In this document: positions 8,469 through 16,829 of the stretch, one piece after another | Layout: each line of letters starts with the position of its first letter | Position numbering within the stretch: position 1 is the stretch's first letter | Assembly: GCF_004216565.1 (NCBI RefSeq) | Contig: NZ_SGWV01000011.1 | Coordinates: 124,001-188,000, forward strand | Source: Sphaerotilus mobilis | GTDB lineage: Bacteria; Pseudomonadota; Gammaproteobacteria; Burkholderiales; Burkholderiaceae_C | Direction of reading: 5' to 3' | DNA: 64,000 nucleotides | Made by a program: the position numbers and the translations under genes | The notes under the pieces: generated by a model | Database searches by the model: none | What the model was told of the DNA's origin: nothing | What the model saw: only the letters and a program-made list of their open reading frames with translations

Positions 8469-9392
8469 ATGGCAGTTTACAGCATGACCGGCTTTGCAAG
8501 CGTTGCAGCCGGCCTGTCGGCACAGGCGCCACAGTCGGGGGGGCAGACGGCCGGAACGTCCGTATCCATCGGGGTGGAGCTGCGTTCGGTGAACAGCCGC
8601 TTCCTCGATCTGGCGCTGCGTCTGCCCGACGAATGGCGCGGCCTTGAACCTCAGTTGCGCGAACGTGTCGGGGCCGCCTTCAAGCGCGGCAAGATCGAGT
8701 TGCGCTTGAGCAGCGAGCGTCAGTCCGAAGGCATCGCGCCGATGCCCAGGCGCGAGCAACTCGAGCAACTGGCCCAGGTCGACCGCTTCGTTCGTGACCA
8801 GTTGCCGCAGGCCGCTGCGCTGTCGGTGCAAGAGGTCCTGCACTGGTGTCGTGGCCAAGTCGATGCGGCGCCCGACGACGCCGAGGTACTGGCGGCGGCC
8901 CAGACCTGCATCGAACTCTTGCGCGAGGCCCGTGCCCGTGAAGGCGAGCGGCTGGTCAAGATCATGGCCGAGCGCATCGACACATTGCGCCGTCTGGCGA
9001 CCCAGGCCGTGCCGCTGGTGCCGCAGGTCGTGGCGCGACAGCAGCAGCGCTTCATCGACCGCTGGAACGAAGCCTTGCAAGCCGCCGGCACGGCCGCCAA
9101 CTTGCCGACCCAGACGCTGGCCGAGCGGGCGCTGGCCGAAGCCACCGCCTACGCGCTTCGCATCGACGTCGCCGAGGAGCTCTCGCGCCTGGGCGCTCAT
9201 CTCGATGAGATCGAACGCCTGCTCAAGGCAGGTGGCGAGGTCGGTAAGCGGCTCGACTTCCTGATCCAGGAACTGCACCGCGAGGCCAACACACTGGGCT
9301 CAAAGTCGGCGGCGCTGGAGCTGACCCAGATCTCGGTGGAGATGAAGGTCGCGATCGAGCAACTGCGCGAGCAGGTGCAGAACGTGGAGTGA
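8469..9392 (+). CDS. yicC: YicC family endoribonuclease
   Basis: YicC-type proteins are conserved bacterial endoribonucleases. The 307-aa product has the diagnostic N-terminus YSMTGFA, the [13 protein letters not shown] segment, and the C-terminal domain with [17 protein letters not shown]. The ATG at 8469 gives the expected family start, five residues before MTGFA. The start codon sits in a CCATGG that also contains an ATG of the divergent kinase frame. gmk follows within 8 bp of its stop, the conserved yicC-gmk-rpoZ order of betaproteobacteria. Confidence 0.93.
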   Translation: MAVYSMTGFASVAAGLSAQAPQSGGQTAGTSVSIGVELRSVNSRFLDLALRLPDEWRGLEPQLRERVGAAFKRGKIELRLSSERQSEGIAPMPRREQLEQLAQVDRFVRDQLPQAAALSVQEVLHWCRGQVDAAPDDAEVLAAAQTCIELLREARAREGERLVKIMAERIDTLRRLATQAVPLVPQVVARQQQRFIDRWNEALQAAGTAANLPTQTLAERALAEATAYALRIDVAEELSRLGAHLDEIERLLKAGGEVGKRLDFLIQELHREANTLGSKSAALELTQISVEMKVAIEQLREQVQNVE

Positions 9393-9400
9393 GCGTGAAC

Positions 9401-10027
9401 ATGGAAATGGACTACCCCGGCAACCTCTACGTCGTCGCCGCTCCCTCAGGTGCCGGCAAGTCCAGCCTGGTCAAGGCGCTGCTGGAGCTGGACTCGCGGC
9501 TGATGGTGTCGGTCTCCCACACCACCCGCGCACCGCGTGGCCAGGAGCGACACGGGCGCGAGTACTGGTTCATCGGCCAGGACGAGTTCCGCGCCATGAT
9601 CGATCGCGGCGACTTCTTCGAGTGGGCCGAGGTGCACGGCAACCTCTATGGCACCTCGCGGGCAGCGATGGAGGCCCGGCTGAGCCAGGGCGAGGACGTT
9701 GTGCTGGAGATCGACTACCAGGGCGCGCTGCAGATCAAGCAGATCTTCCCGACGGCGGTGCTCATCTTCATCCTGCCGCCGTCTTGGGACGAACTGCGCC
9801 AGCGCCTGCTGCGTCGCGGCGAGGATGCCGGCGAGGTGATCGAGCAGCGCATGGTCAACGCCCGTCACGAGGTCGCGCAGGCGCGGCACTTCGACTACGT
9901 GGTGGTCAATGCCCTGTTCGAGACCGCCCTCTTCGACCTCAAGGCGATCGTCCACGCACAGCGGCTAAAATGGGCGGCTCAGCGTCGCAGCCGGTCGGCT
10001 GTGTTTGACGCCCTTCAACTGAACTGA
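9401..10027 (+). CDS. gmk: Guanylate kinase
   Basis: Phosphorylates GMP to GDP with ATP, feeding GTP, dGTP and (p)ppGpp pools. The product (208 aa from this start) has the P-loop APSGAGKSS (residues 14-22), the GMP-binding [11 protein letters not shown] and the lid segment RLLRRGED. I use the ATG at 9401, preceded by GGAG at 9386-9389. In-frame GTGs at 9389 and 9395 would add two to four residues and overlap or abut the yicC stop. Tightly linked to yicC upstream and rpoZ 58 bp downstream. Confidence 0.96.
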   Translation: MEMDYPGNLYVVAAPSGAGKSSLVKALLELDSRLMVSVSHTTRAPRGQERHGREYWFIGQDEFRAMIDRGDFFEWAEVHGNLYGTSRAAMEARLSQGEDVVLEIDYQGALQIKQIFPTAVLIFILPPSWDELRQRLLRRGEDAGEVIEQRMVNARHEVAQARHFDYVVVNALFETALFDLKAIVHAQRLKWAAQRRSRSAVFDALQLN

Positions 10028-10085
10028 CGCCGCCACAGGAGGCAGCCTACCCGGGCTGGCTCCTCATGCCGCTGGATGGAAACAC

Positions 10086-10289
10086 ATGGCCCGCATCACC
10101 GTCGAAGACTGCCTGAACAAGATCCCGAACCGCTTCCAGCTGGTGCTTGCCGCGACCTACCGCGCCCGCATGCTGAGCCAGGGTCATGCGCCCAAGGTCG
10201 AGACCAAGAACAAGCCCGGCGTGACCGCGCTGCGCGAGATCGCCGCCGGTGAAGTCGGCCTCGAGATGCTGCGCAAGGTGCCTGGCTGA
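10086..10289 (+). CDS. rpoZ: DNA-directed RNA polymerase omega subunit
   Basis: Small subunit that stabilises beta-prime in RNA polymerase and takes part in ppGpp binding. The 67-aa protein has the family N-terminus [21 protein letters not shown] and the conserved [14 protein letters not shown] segment. It is shorter than the E. coli protein (91 aa), as is usual in Burkholderiales. It lies between gmk and spoT, as in E. coli, but is separated from spoT by a rho-independent terminator, which suggests separate control. Confidence 0.97.
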   Translation: MARITVEDCLNKIPNRFQLVLAATYRARMLSQGHAPKVETKNKPGVTALREIAAGEVGLEMLRKVPG

Positions 10290-10318
10290 TCGGCTCCTTC
10301 CCTCCGATCCCCTGAAAG

Positions 10319-10341
10319 ATCCGGCCTCGCGCCGGATTTTT
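10319..10341 (+). terminator. Rho-independent terminator after rpoZ
   Basis: A perfect 7-bp stem (ATCCGGC / GCCGGAT) with a 5-base CTCGC loop runs directly into five T residues, 30 bp after the rpoZ stop. It would end the yicC-gmk-rpoZ transcript before spoT. Confidence 0.85.
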
Positions 10342-10406
10342 CGTTGGCGGCGTCGCCGATGCGCCGCATGCACACGCACCCAGGCGGTGCAGGCAAGCCC
10401 GACTGC

Positions 10407-10436
10407 CTGCCAGTTTCCGGACAAGCAGGGTAGAGT
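10407..10436 (+). promoter_or_regulatory. Candidate spoT promoter with almost no leader
   Basis: CTGCCA (4/6 to TTGACA) at 10407-10412 and TAGAGT (4/6 to TATAAT) at 10431-10436, spacer 18. The spoT ATG begins only 6 bases after the -10-like hexamer, so an RNA from here would be leaderless, consistent with the absence of a Shine-Dalgarno. Inference from sequence only. Confidence 0.4.
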
Positions 10437-10442
10437 GACAGC

Positions 10443-12779
10443 ATGGTGTCTCGTGCTGCCGATGTCCTGCGACGTGTGTTCTTCACCCCCTGGGTCGGAC
10501 GTGGGGCGGCGCGGCTTGCGCCCGACGACGGCGGCGACACCGCCTTGGCCGCTCCTGTGCGCGGGCCGACGCCCGGCGCGCATGGGGTCAGTGCCTCGTC
10601 GTTTGCGACCCTGACCGAGAAGCTCGACTACCTCGACGCTGCCGACCTCAAGCGCGTTCGCGAGGCCTACCGCTTTGCCGACGAAGCCCACCTTGGCCAG
10701 TTTCGCGCCAGCGGCGAGCCCTACATCACGCACCCCATCGCGGTGGCCGGCCTGTGTGCCGACTGGCGTCTCGATGCGCAGGCCATCATGGCCGCGCTCA
10801 TGCACGATGCGATGGAGGACTGTGGCATCACCAAGACCGAGCTGGTCGAGCGCTTCGGCGCCCAGACCGCCGAATTGGTCGATGGTCTGACCAAGCTCGA
10901 CAAGCTGCAGTTCTCGACCCGCGAGGAGTCGCAGGCCGAGTCCTTCCGCAAGATGCTGCTGGCGATGGCGCGTGACCTGCGCGTCATCCTCATCAAGCTC
11001 GCCGACCGCTTGCACAACATGCGGACGATGGACTCCATGGCCTCGTCCAAGCGTGGCCGCATCGCCCGCGAGACCCTTGAGATCTACGCCCCCATCGCCC
11101 ATCGTCTGGGTCTGAACCAGACCTACCGCGAGTTGCAGGAACTGTCCTTCCAGTACCTGCGGCCGTGGCGTCACGGCGTGCTGTCCAAGGCGGTGGGCAA
11201 GGCCCGCGGCAACCGACGCGATGTGGTCGACCGGGTGCGCCAGGAGGTCGAGGACGCGATGGCGCAGGCGACCGTGCCGGCGCAGGTCTATGGGCGCGAG
11301 AAGACGATCCACTCGATCTACTCGAAGATGCAGGAGAAGCACCTGAGCTTCGCCCAGGTCAGCGACATCTTCGGCTTCCGCATCGTCGTGGCGACCCTGC
11401 CCGAGTGCTACCTTGCGCTGGGTGTGCTGCACCAGCTCTACAAGCCGGTGCCAGGTCGCTTCAAGGACTACATCGCCATCCCCAAGGCGAACGGCTACAA
11501 GAGCCTGCACACGACGGTGGTCAGCCCGGTCGGTACGGCGGTCGAGTTCCAGATCCGCACCGAAACCATGCACGCCGTGGCCGAGGCCGGCGTCGCGGCG
11601 CACTGGATCTACAAGGTCAAGTCGGGCACCGACATGCCCGAGGCGGAGAACCTCGGCACGATGTGGCTGCAGTCGCTGATCGACATCCAGAGCGAGACGC
11701 GCGACTCGGCCGAGTTCCTCGAACACGTCAAGATCGACCTCTTCCCCGAGTCGGTCTACATCTTCACGCCCAAGAGCAAGATCCTGGCGCTGCCGCGTGG
11801 CGCGACCGCGATCGACTTCGCCTACGCGATCCATTCCCGGGTGGGCGACCACTGCGTCGCGGCCAAGGTCAACGGTGAGGCGGTGGCCTTGCGCACCGAG
11901 CTGCGGTCGGGCGACGTGGTCGAGATCGTCACCGCCGCATCGGCGCGGCCCAACCCGGCCTGGCTGAACTTCGTGCGCACCGGCAAGGCGCGCTCGAAGA
12001 TCCGGCATTTCCTGAAGAACATGGAGGCGGACGAGTCCTACGAGCTCGGCCACAAGCTGCTGGCCCAGGCGCTGCGCGCCGAAGGCCTGCAGATGCCCGC
12101 CCATGGCGACGACGCGGCCGAGGCCGATGGCGCGCTGTGGCAGTCGCTGGTGCGCTGGAGCGGCAACCGGCACCGCCGCGAGCTGCTGGTCGACATCGGT
12201 CTGGGCCGCAAGATCGCCACCATCGTCGCCAAGCGGCTGGCCAGCCAGATGGCCGAGGCCGGTCGCCGGCCCGATGCCGTCACGCTCAGCCTGGGTCGCT
12301 ATTCGAGCGACAGCGACGCGCCCTCGCAGGGCACCGTCGTGATCGACGGCAGCGAGAACGCCACGGTGCAGCTGGGCGCCTGCTGTCACCCGATCCCTGG
12401 CGACGACATCGTCGGCTACCTGGGCCGCGGGGAGGGCCTGACGGTGCACACGGCCGACTGCGCCGTGGGCCGCAAGCTGTTCGAGCGCGACCCGGAGCGC
12501 TGGCTCGCGGTCGAGTGGTCCGAGCAGCCCAAACGCCTGTTCCAGAGCGCGGTGGCCGTGCTGGTCAACAACGGCAAGGGCGTGCTGGCCGAAGTGGCGC
12601 AGGCGGTCAGCCGGGCCGAGGCCGACATCGCCCACATCGAGATGGACCCGGCCCAGTCGGGCGAGACTTCCGAACTGCGCCTGCTGCTCGCGGTGCGCGA
12701 TCGCCAGCACCTGGCCGACGTGCTGCGCGTCGTGCGGCGCGCGCCGGCGGTCGAGCGGGTCGCCCGCATCAAGGGCTGA
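10443..12779 (+). CDS. spoT: Bifunctional (p)ppGpp synthetase/hydrolase, Rel/SpoT type
   Basis: Makes and degrades the alarmone (p)ppGpp. The 778-aa protein has an N-terminal HD hydrolase domain (HDAMED, His121-Asp122), a synthetase domain containing RFKDYIAIPKANGYKSLHTT (RFKD at 339-342, the RxKD form typical of bifunctional enzymes rather than the EXDD form of RelA), a TGS domain (about 430-490) and a C-terminal ACT domain. The first ~50 residues are a non-conserved extension. Both catalytic halves look intact, so hydrolase and synthetase activity are expected. There is no Shine-Dalgarno before the ATG and a -10-like hexamer lies 6 bases upstream. The last 11 bp overlap the convergent greB. 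Confidence 0.95.
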   Translation: MVSRAADVLRRVFFTPWVGRGAARLAPDDGGDTALAAPVRGPTPGAHGVSASSFATLTEKLDYLDAADLKRVREAYRFADEAHLGQFRASGEPYITHPIAVAGLCADWRLDAQAIMAALMHDAMEDCGITKTELVERFGAQTAELVDGLTKLDKLQFSTREESQAESFRKMLLAMARDLRVILIKLADRLHNMRTMDSMASSKRGRIARETLEIYAPIAHRLGLNQTYRELQELSFQYLRPWRHGVLSKAVGKARGNRRDVVDRVRQEVEDAMAQATVPAQVYGREKTIHSIYSKMQEKHLSFAQVSDIFGFRIVVATLPECYLALGVLHQLYKPVPGRFKDYIAIPKANGYKSLHTTVVSPVGTAVEFQIRTETMHAVAEAGVAAHWIYKVKSGTDMPEAENLGTMWLQSLIDIQSETRDSAEFLEHVKIDLFPESVYIFTPKSKILALPRGATAIDFAYAIHSRVGDHCVAAKVNGEAVALRTELRSGDVVEIVTAASARPNPAWLNFVRTGKARSKIRHFLKNMEADESYELGHKLLAQALRAEGLQMPAHGDDAAEADGALWQSLVRWSGNRHRRELLVDIGLGRKIATIVAKRLASQMAEAGRRPDAVTLSLGRYSSDSDAPSQGTVVIDGSENATVQLGACCHPIPGDDIVGYLGRGEGLTVHTADCAVGRKLFERDPERWLAVEWSEQPKRLFQSAVAVLVNNGKGVLAEVAQAVSRAEADIAHIEMDPAQSGETSELRLLLAVRDRQHLADVLRVVRRAPAVERVARIKG

Positions 12780-13347
12780 GCGGCTCCTCGCCCGGTGCGG
12801 GGTAGCGCACCTCCAACACGTCCAGCTTCGTCAGGCCGCCCGGGGTCATCAACGTGACCTCGTCGCCCTCGCGTGACTTGATCAGCGCGCGGGCGATGGG
12901 CGAGACCCAGCTGACGTCGCCGGCCAGGTTGTCGGCTTCGTCGACGCCCTTGATCGTGATCGTGCGTTCGCTGCCATCTGCGGCGGCGTAGGTCACGGTC
13001 GCGCCGAAGTAGACCTGGTCGCTGCCGTGGTGGGCCGACGGGTCGACCACCTCGGCGATGTCCAGCCGCTTGGTCAGGAAGCGGATGCGGCGGTCGATCT
13101 CGCGCAGCCGCTTTTTCCCGTAGAGGTAGTCGCCGTTCTCCGAGCGATCGCCGTTCTTCGCCGCCCATGACACGACCTCGACGACCCGCGGTCGCTCGAC
13201 ATCGATCAGGCCCAACAGTTCATCGCGCAGGCGTCGATATCCCTGCGGTGTCAGGTAGTTGCGTGTCCCCGCTGGCAACGGCGGCAGACCACCGGCCTGC
13301 TCCTCATCGTCGGCATCGTCGTTCTCTTTCGTGAAGGCCTTGCTCAT
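12769..13347 (-). CDS. greB: Transcription elongation factor GreB
   Basis: GreB binds the RNA polymerase secondary channel and stimulates cleavage of backtracked transcripts. The 192-aa product has the N-terminal coiled coil with the acidic tip (AAKNGDRSENGDYLYGKKRL, including the SENGDY signature that marks GreB rather than GreA) and the C-terminal FKBP-like domain. An acidic N-terminal extension of about 30 residues (NDDADDEEQ) precedes it. Its 3' end overlaps the spoT 3' end by 11 bp in convergent orientation, with no obvious terminator between them. Confidence 0.93.
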   Translation of the reverse strand: MSKAFTKENDDADDEEQAGGLPPLPAGTRNYLTPQGYRRLRDELLGLIDVERPRVVEVVSWAAKNGDRSENGDYLYGKKRLREIDRRIRFLTKRLDIAEVVDPSAHHGSDQVYFGATVTYAAADGSERTITIKGVDEADNLAGDVSWVSPIARALIKSREGDEVTLMTPGGLTKLDVLEVRYPAPGEEPLSP

Positions 13348-13447
13348 CGGGTTGTTCCGTCAGCAGTCAGCGGTCAGCCTGCAGCAGGCCGGCACCGTTG
13401 GAGGAGAGGCGGTAACCGGGCGCTGAACTGCAGATTTCGTGCTCAGG

Positions 13448-13475
13448 TTGTGGCGAATGTCACATTTTGTAAACT
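13448..13475 (+). promoter_or_regulatory. Candidate promoter with internal palindrome
   Basis: TTGTGG (13448-13453) and TAAACT (13470-13475) form a weak sigma70-like pair with a 16-bp spacer. Inside the spacer is a perfect inverted repeat AATGT-C-ACATT (13456-13466), well placed to be a repressor site. It lies about 125 bp upstream of the HTH-receiver gene. Function is inferred. Confidence 0.35.
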
Positions 13476-13598
13476 CGGCACTTCAGTTCCGGGACCAGGC
13501 GGCCGAAGACACAAGAACCCGCACTTCTGATCAAGCACCGGAGTCACGCGATCTTGAACGTCCTGAGCTTGCCCGCCACCTCTTTGAGGACCCCCGCC

Positions 13599-14246
13599 AT
13601 GTCCCGTCCGCATTTTGCGCCCGACCCCCTCGACCCCTTGCTGACGACCCGTGAGGCGGCCATGCGCCTGGGCGTGTCCCTGCGCACTGTCCAGCTCTGG
13701 GTCGAAGCCGGAACCCTGCCAGCCGGGCGTACGCCCGGCGGCCACCGCCGCATCCGCCTGTCGGCCGTCGAGGCCCTGGCACAGCGCAGCGGCCTGCGCG
13801 CCGCCGTCCAGACCACGCAGATGTTGCAGCCGGCGATGACGCCGCTGGACGTCCTGCTGGTGGCCGCCAGCGTCGACCAACTGCAGGTCTGGCAGGAGGC
13901 GCTGCAGCCGCTCTACGGCAGCATCACGCTGCGCGGGGCTAACAATGGTTACACCGGGTTACTTCAGCTCGGACGAAAAACGCCAGACCTGCTGATCACC
14001 GACCTGTCGATGCCCGACATCGACGGCTACGCGATGCTGCTGACGCTGGCCGGCCTGCACGACTACGCCAGCCTGCGCGTGCTCGCCATCACGGCCCAGA
14101 CGCCGCAGCAGATCGCCGAGCGCGGCGGCCTGCCTGACCGGGTTCGCGTGATGCACCAGCCGGTGCCGGGCATGGCCGTGCGCACCTGGGCCGAGAGCGA
14201 GCTGGCTCGCCTGGGTCGGTCGCCCCACCGGGACCTGCAGGCCTGA
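13599..14246 (+). CDS. HTH (excisionase/MerR-like) DNA-binding protein fused to an atypical receiver domain
   Basis: Residues 15-55 form a compact winged helix of the excisionase/MerR type (TTREAAMRLGVSLRTVQLWV followed by AGTLPAGRTPGGHRRI). Residues 82-200 resemble a response-regulator receiver with a putative phospho-acceptor Asp135 (LLITDLSMPDIDGYAM) and a conserved Thr165. The acidic pair expected after beta-1 is missing (VLLVAAS) and the conserved lysine of the KP motif is Gln187 (MHQPVP). Phosphorylation is therefore doubtful, or it works as an atypical receiver. The order HTH-then-receiver is the reverse of most response regulators. The start at 13599 has GAGGA 8 bases upstream; an in-frame ATG at 13554 lacks one. 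A canonical single-domain regulator follows. Confidence 0.85.
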   Translation: MSRPHFAPDPLDPLLTTREAAMRLGVSLRTVQLWVEAGTLPAGRTPGGHRRIRLSAVEALAQRSGLRAAVQTTQMLQPAMTPLDVLLVAASVDQLQVWQEALQPLYGSITLRGANNGYTGLLQLGRKTPDLLITDLSMPDIDGYAMLLTLAGLHDYASLRVLAITAQTPQQIAERGGLPDRVRVMHQPVPGMAVRTWAESELARLGRSPHRDLQA

Positions 14247-14391
14247 GTGGACCTTGGTCGGGCATTGCTCGCGGCGGATGACCGGCAAGCCGGCTGCCGT
14301 TACAGTGCCTCCAGGCATATCCCAAGCGTCACCCCGCGTGACACCCGCGTGTCGATGCGCCGCGCCCCTACCCGAACAGGTCAGACTCGCC

Positions 14392-14775
14392 ATGACCCAC
14401 CGCATCCTCATCGTTGAAGACCAGGCGGACATCCGCAAGCTGATCCGCATGACGCTGGAATTCAGCGACTTCGAGCTGCATGAAGCCGCCGACGGCGAGA
14501 CCGGCCTTGAGCAGGCCCGCACGGTGCGTCCGCACCTGATGCTGCTCGACGTCATGATGCCGGGCCGTCTGGACGGCTTCCAGGTCTGCCGGTCCATCAA
14601 GGCCGATCCCGACATGCGCTCGACGCTGGTGGTCATGCTGACCGCCCGCGGCCAGAGCAGCGATGTCAGCGCGGGCGAACAGTCCGGCGCCGACGCCTAC
14701 CTCGTCAAGCCCTTCAGCCCGCTGGAGCTGATCGACCGGGTTGAGGCCATGGTCGCCCAGATTCCGTCCGACTGA
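14392..14775 (+). CDS. Single-domain response regulator (CheY-like)
   Basis: A 127-aa stand-alone receiver domain with all phosphorylation residues in place: Glu9-Asp10 (IVEDQ), Asp53 (LLDVMM), a conserved Thr in MLTARG and Lys in YLVKPFSP. No output domain follows, so it should act by protein-protein contact, as CheY or a phosphorelay intermediate does. No histidine kinase is present nearby. It lies 145 bp downstream of the HTH-receiver fusion in the same direction, which suggests a shared pathway without proving it. Start at the ATG at 14392; upstream in-frame GTG codons precede non-conserved sequence. Confidence 0.93.
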   Translation: MTHRILIVEDQADIRKLIRMTLEFSDFELHEAADGETGLEQARTVRPHLMLLDVMMPGRLDGFQVCRSIKADPDMRSTLVVMLTARGQSSDVSAGEQSGADAYLVKPFSPLELIDRVEAMVAQIPSD

Positions 14776-14808
14776 GCTCAGCCAGCGGCGCTGGACGCCG
14801 CGTCCGAT

Positions 14809-15270
14809 TCAGGCCGCCGCCGGTTCGTCCGGGGCGGCCTTGTTGTTGCCCGATCCGAAACCGCTGCTGCCCCGCGCACGCTCGGCATAGCGGTTGAAGC
14901 GCCAAGCCGTTCCTTCTGCGGTGATGCGGTGCCAGACCTCGCGCTTGGCGGCGGGGCTCATCTCCGGCCAGTGCCGCACCTCGGCCCAGGTCCGGCCGCA
15001 GCCCTTGCACACCGCGTCACCTTGTGTGGTCGAGCAGATCGCGATGCAAGGAGCGTCCGGCGTGGTGGCGTACCAGGCCAGCCAGGCCTCGCGGGCGGCG
15101 GCGGGCAGGGTGGCCTCGTCGCAGAGCCGCTCGCGGTGGTAGACCATCAATGCATAGACCTCGGCCAGCGCGGTCAGCTCGGCGCACAGCGGTTCGCCGT
15201 CGGGCGTCGGCCGGCGTTCACGCCACCAGTTGATGGCGGCTTCGAGGTCGATCAGGTGCAGCGCGGGCAC
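14809..15270 (-). CDS. DUF3717 / DUF1289 domain protein, probable metal-binding
   Basis: Function unknown. The 153-aa protein has an N-terminal DUF3717-like region (LIDLEAAINWWRERRPTPDG ... YALMVYHRE) and a C-terminal DUF1289-like domain with four cysteines (CIAIC then VCKGCGRT), a pattern suited to a metal ion or Fe-S cluster, followed by WPEMSPAAKREVWHRI. A basic and Gly/Asn-rich tail closes it. The start is a GTG at 15270, the only start codon at the edge of the conserved region; no ATG precedes DUF3717. It follows trpS by 37 bp in the same orientation and is probably co-transcribed with it. Confidence 0.8.
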   Translation of the reverse strand: MPALHLIDLEAAINWWRERRPTPDGEPLCAELTALAEVYALMVYHRERLCDEATLPAAAREAWLAWYATTPDAPCIAICSTTQGDAVCKGCGRTWAEVRHWPEMSPAAKREVWHRITAEGTAWRFNRYAERARGSSGFGSGNNKAAPDEPAAA

Positions 15271-15307
15271 GGTCGATGGTGTCGTTTGGATGGTGTCGAG
15301 TGGCTGG

Positions 15308-16666
15308 TCAGCCCTTGCTGGAGGCTTCAGCGGCCTGTGCCGCAGCCTGTTCGGCGATGGCTTGGATCGCTGCCAGCGCGGCGGCGCGGTCATAGCCCGA
15401 AGCGGCGCCGCGTTCGATCGGCGCGGCGTCCAGCGCGGTGGCGTCACCGGCCTTGAGCTGCTGGACCCAGCGGCCGGCCTCGCGGCCTTCGGCCAGGCCG
15501 GCACTCTGGATCAGCACCTGACCATCGGCGCCGACGAGCTTGAAGTGGAAACGGCCATCGGCTTCGCGGTACTGCTTGAACTGGGCCAGCGCGGCGCTCG
15601 TCTTGGCACCGGCCTTGACCTCGACGGCGGCGACCGGATGGGCCTGCATGCGGCGCAGGCCGACGGCATGGCGCAGTTCATCGAGCAGCGGTCGAGCGAT
15701 CGCGCGGGCCTTGGCGGCGCCGGCCTGCAAGGTGGCTTCGATGCGATCGGGGTGGGCGATCAGCGCCTCATAGCGCTCGCGCATCGGTGCGACGCTGCGT
15801 TCGATCTGCTCGACCAGGCGCTGCTTGGCCTCGCCCCAGCCCAGGCCGTTGACCAGCGCGGTGCGGAAGGCGGCCCGCTCGGTGGCATCGGCGAAGGCGT
15901 CGAAGATCGTCACCAGCGCCGTGCCTTCTGGCTCCTTGGGCTCGCCGGGCAGACGCGAGTCGGTGACGATGCGGGCGACTGCCTCGCGCAGCGCCTTGGC
16001 GCCGCCGTCGAACAGCGGGATGGTGTTGTCGTAGCTCTTGGACATCTTGCGGCCGTCCAGGCCCGGCAAGGTGGCGACGTCTTCCTCGACCTCGGCCTGC
16101 GGCAGCACGAACAGCTCGCGGCCGGCGCCGAACAGGTGGTTGAAGCGCTGCGCGACGTCGCGCGCCATCTCGATGTGCTGGATCTGGTCGCGGCCGACCG
16201 GCACGCGGTGGGCGTTGAACATCAGGATGTCGGCGGCCATCAGGATGGGGTAGCTGTACAGGCCCATCGTGATGCCGGCGTCCACATCCTCGCCGGCCGC
16301 GACATTGGCGTCGGCCGCGGCCTTGTAGGCGTGCGCCCGGTTCATCTGGCCCTTGGCGGTGACGCAGGTGAGCAGCCAGGTCAGCTCGGGGATTTCGGGC
16401 ACGTCGCTCTGGCGATAGAAGGTGACACGTTCGACGTCCAGCCCGGCGGCCAGCCAGGCGGCGGCGATCTCCAGGCGCGAGCGCTCGATGCGGGCCGGGT
16501 CGTCGCACTTGATCAACGCGTGATAGTCGGCCAGGAAAAAGAAGCTCTCGACGCCGGTTTCGCGGCTGGCGGCGATGGCCGGCCGGATCGCGCCGACGTA
16601 GTTGCCCAGGTGCGGGGTGCCGGTGGTGGTGATGCCGGTGAGGACGCGGGTGGACAGATGGGCCAT
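15308..16666 (-). CDS. trpS: Tryptophan--tRNA ligase with a C-terminal extension
   Basis: Charges tRNA-Trp with tryptophan. The 452-aa protein has the class I signatures [10 protein letters not shown] (the HIGH-like motif, about residues 17-26) and [10 protein letters not shown] (KMSKS at 208-212). It is about 115 residues longer than E. coli TrpS (334 aa). After the catalytic part ends near residue 340 come a linker and a segment (362-405: [20 protein letters not shown] then QVLIQSAG) that resembles a YegP/DUF1508 repeat, then an Ala-rich tail. Start at the ATG at 16666, where homology begins; the longer upstream frame is not conserved. Divergent from purN. Confidence 0.94.
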   Translation of the reverse strand: MAHLSTRVLTGITTTGTPHLGNYVGAIRPAIAASRETGVESFFFLADYHALIKCDDPARIERSRLEIAAAWLAAGLDVERVTFYRQSDVPEIPELTWLLTCVTAKGQMNRAHAYKAAADANVAAGEDVDAGITMGLYSYPILMAADILMFNAHRVPVGRDQIQHIEMARDVAQRFNHLFGAGRELFVLPQAEVEEDVATLPGLDGRKMSKSYDNTIPLFDGGAKALREAVARIVTDSRLPGEPKEPEGTALVTIFDAFADATERAAFRTALVNGLGWGEAKQRLVEQIERSVAPMRERYEALIAHPDRIEATLQAGAAKARAIARPLLDELRHAVGLRRMQAHPVAAVEVKAGAKTSAALAQFKQYREADGRFHFKLVGADGQVLIQSAGLAEGREAGRWVQQLKAGDATALDAAPIERGAASGYDRAAALAAIQAIAEQAAAQAAEASSKG

Positions 16667-16813
16667 GGTGGCGGGGTCGTTTCCAGGGAGGGTGTCGGGG
16701 CGGCGGCGGACGCTGCGTGCGGGCCACGAGGCCCGTGCTGATCGGGCCTGTCGCGAAGAGGGCAGATTGTAGGCAGCCGACCTGTGGCAGCCAGTCGCCG
16801 GGGTGGCCCTCGC

Positions 16814-16819
16814 TACACT
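16814..16819 (+). promoter_or_regulatory. Candidate -10 element just upstream of purN
   Basis: TACACT (5/6 to TATAAT) ends 10 bases before the purN ATG. No convincing -35 was found. If it is used, the purN mRNA would have a leader of only a few bases; no Shine-Dalgarno is present. Confidence 0.35.
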
Positions 16820-16829
16820 CGCCCCCCTC

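Noticed and set aside
10047-12710. 887-codon minus-strand open frame
   Set aside because: Antisense to spoT and rpoZ; no recognisable domain and biased composition.
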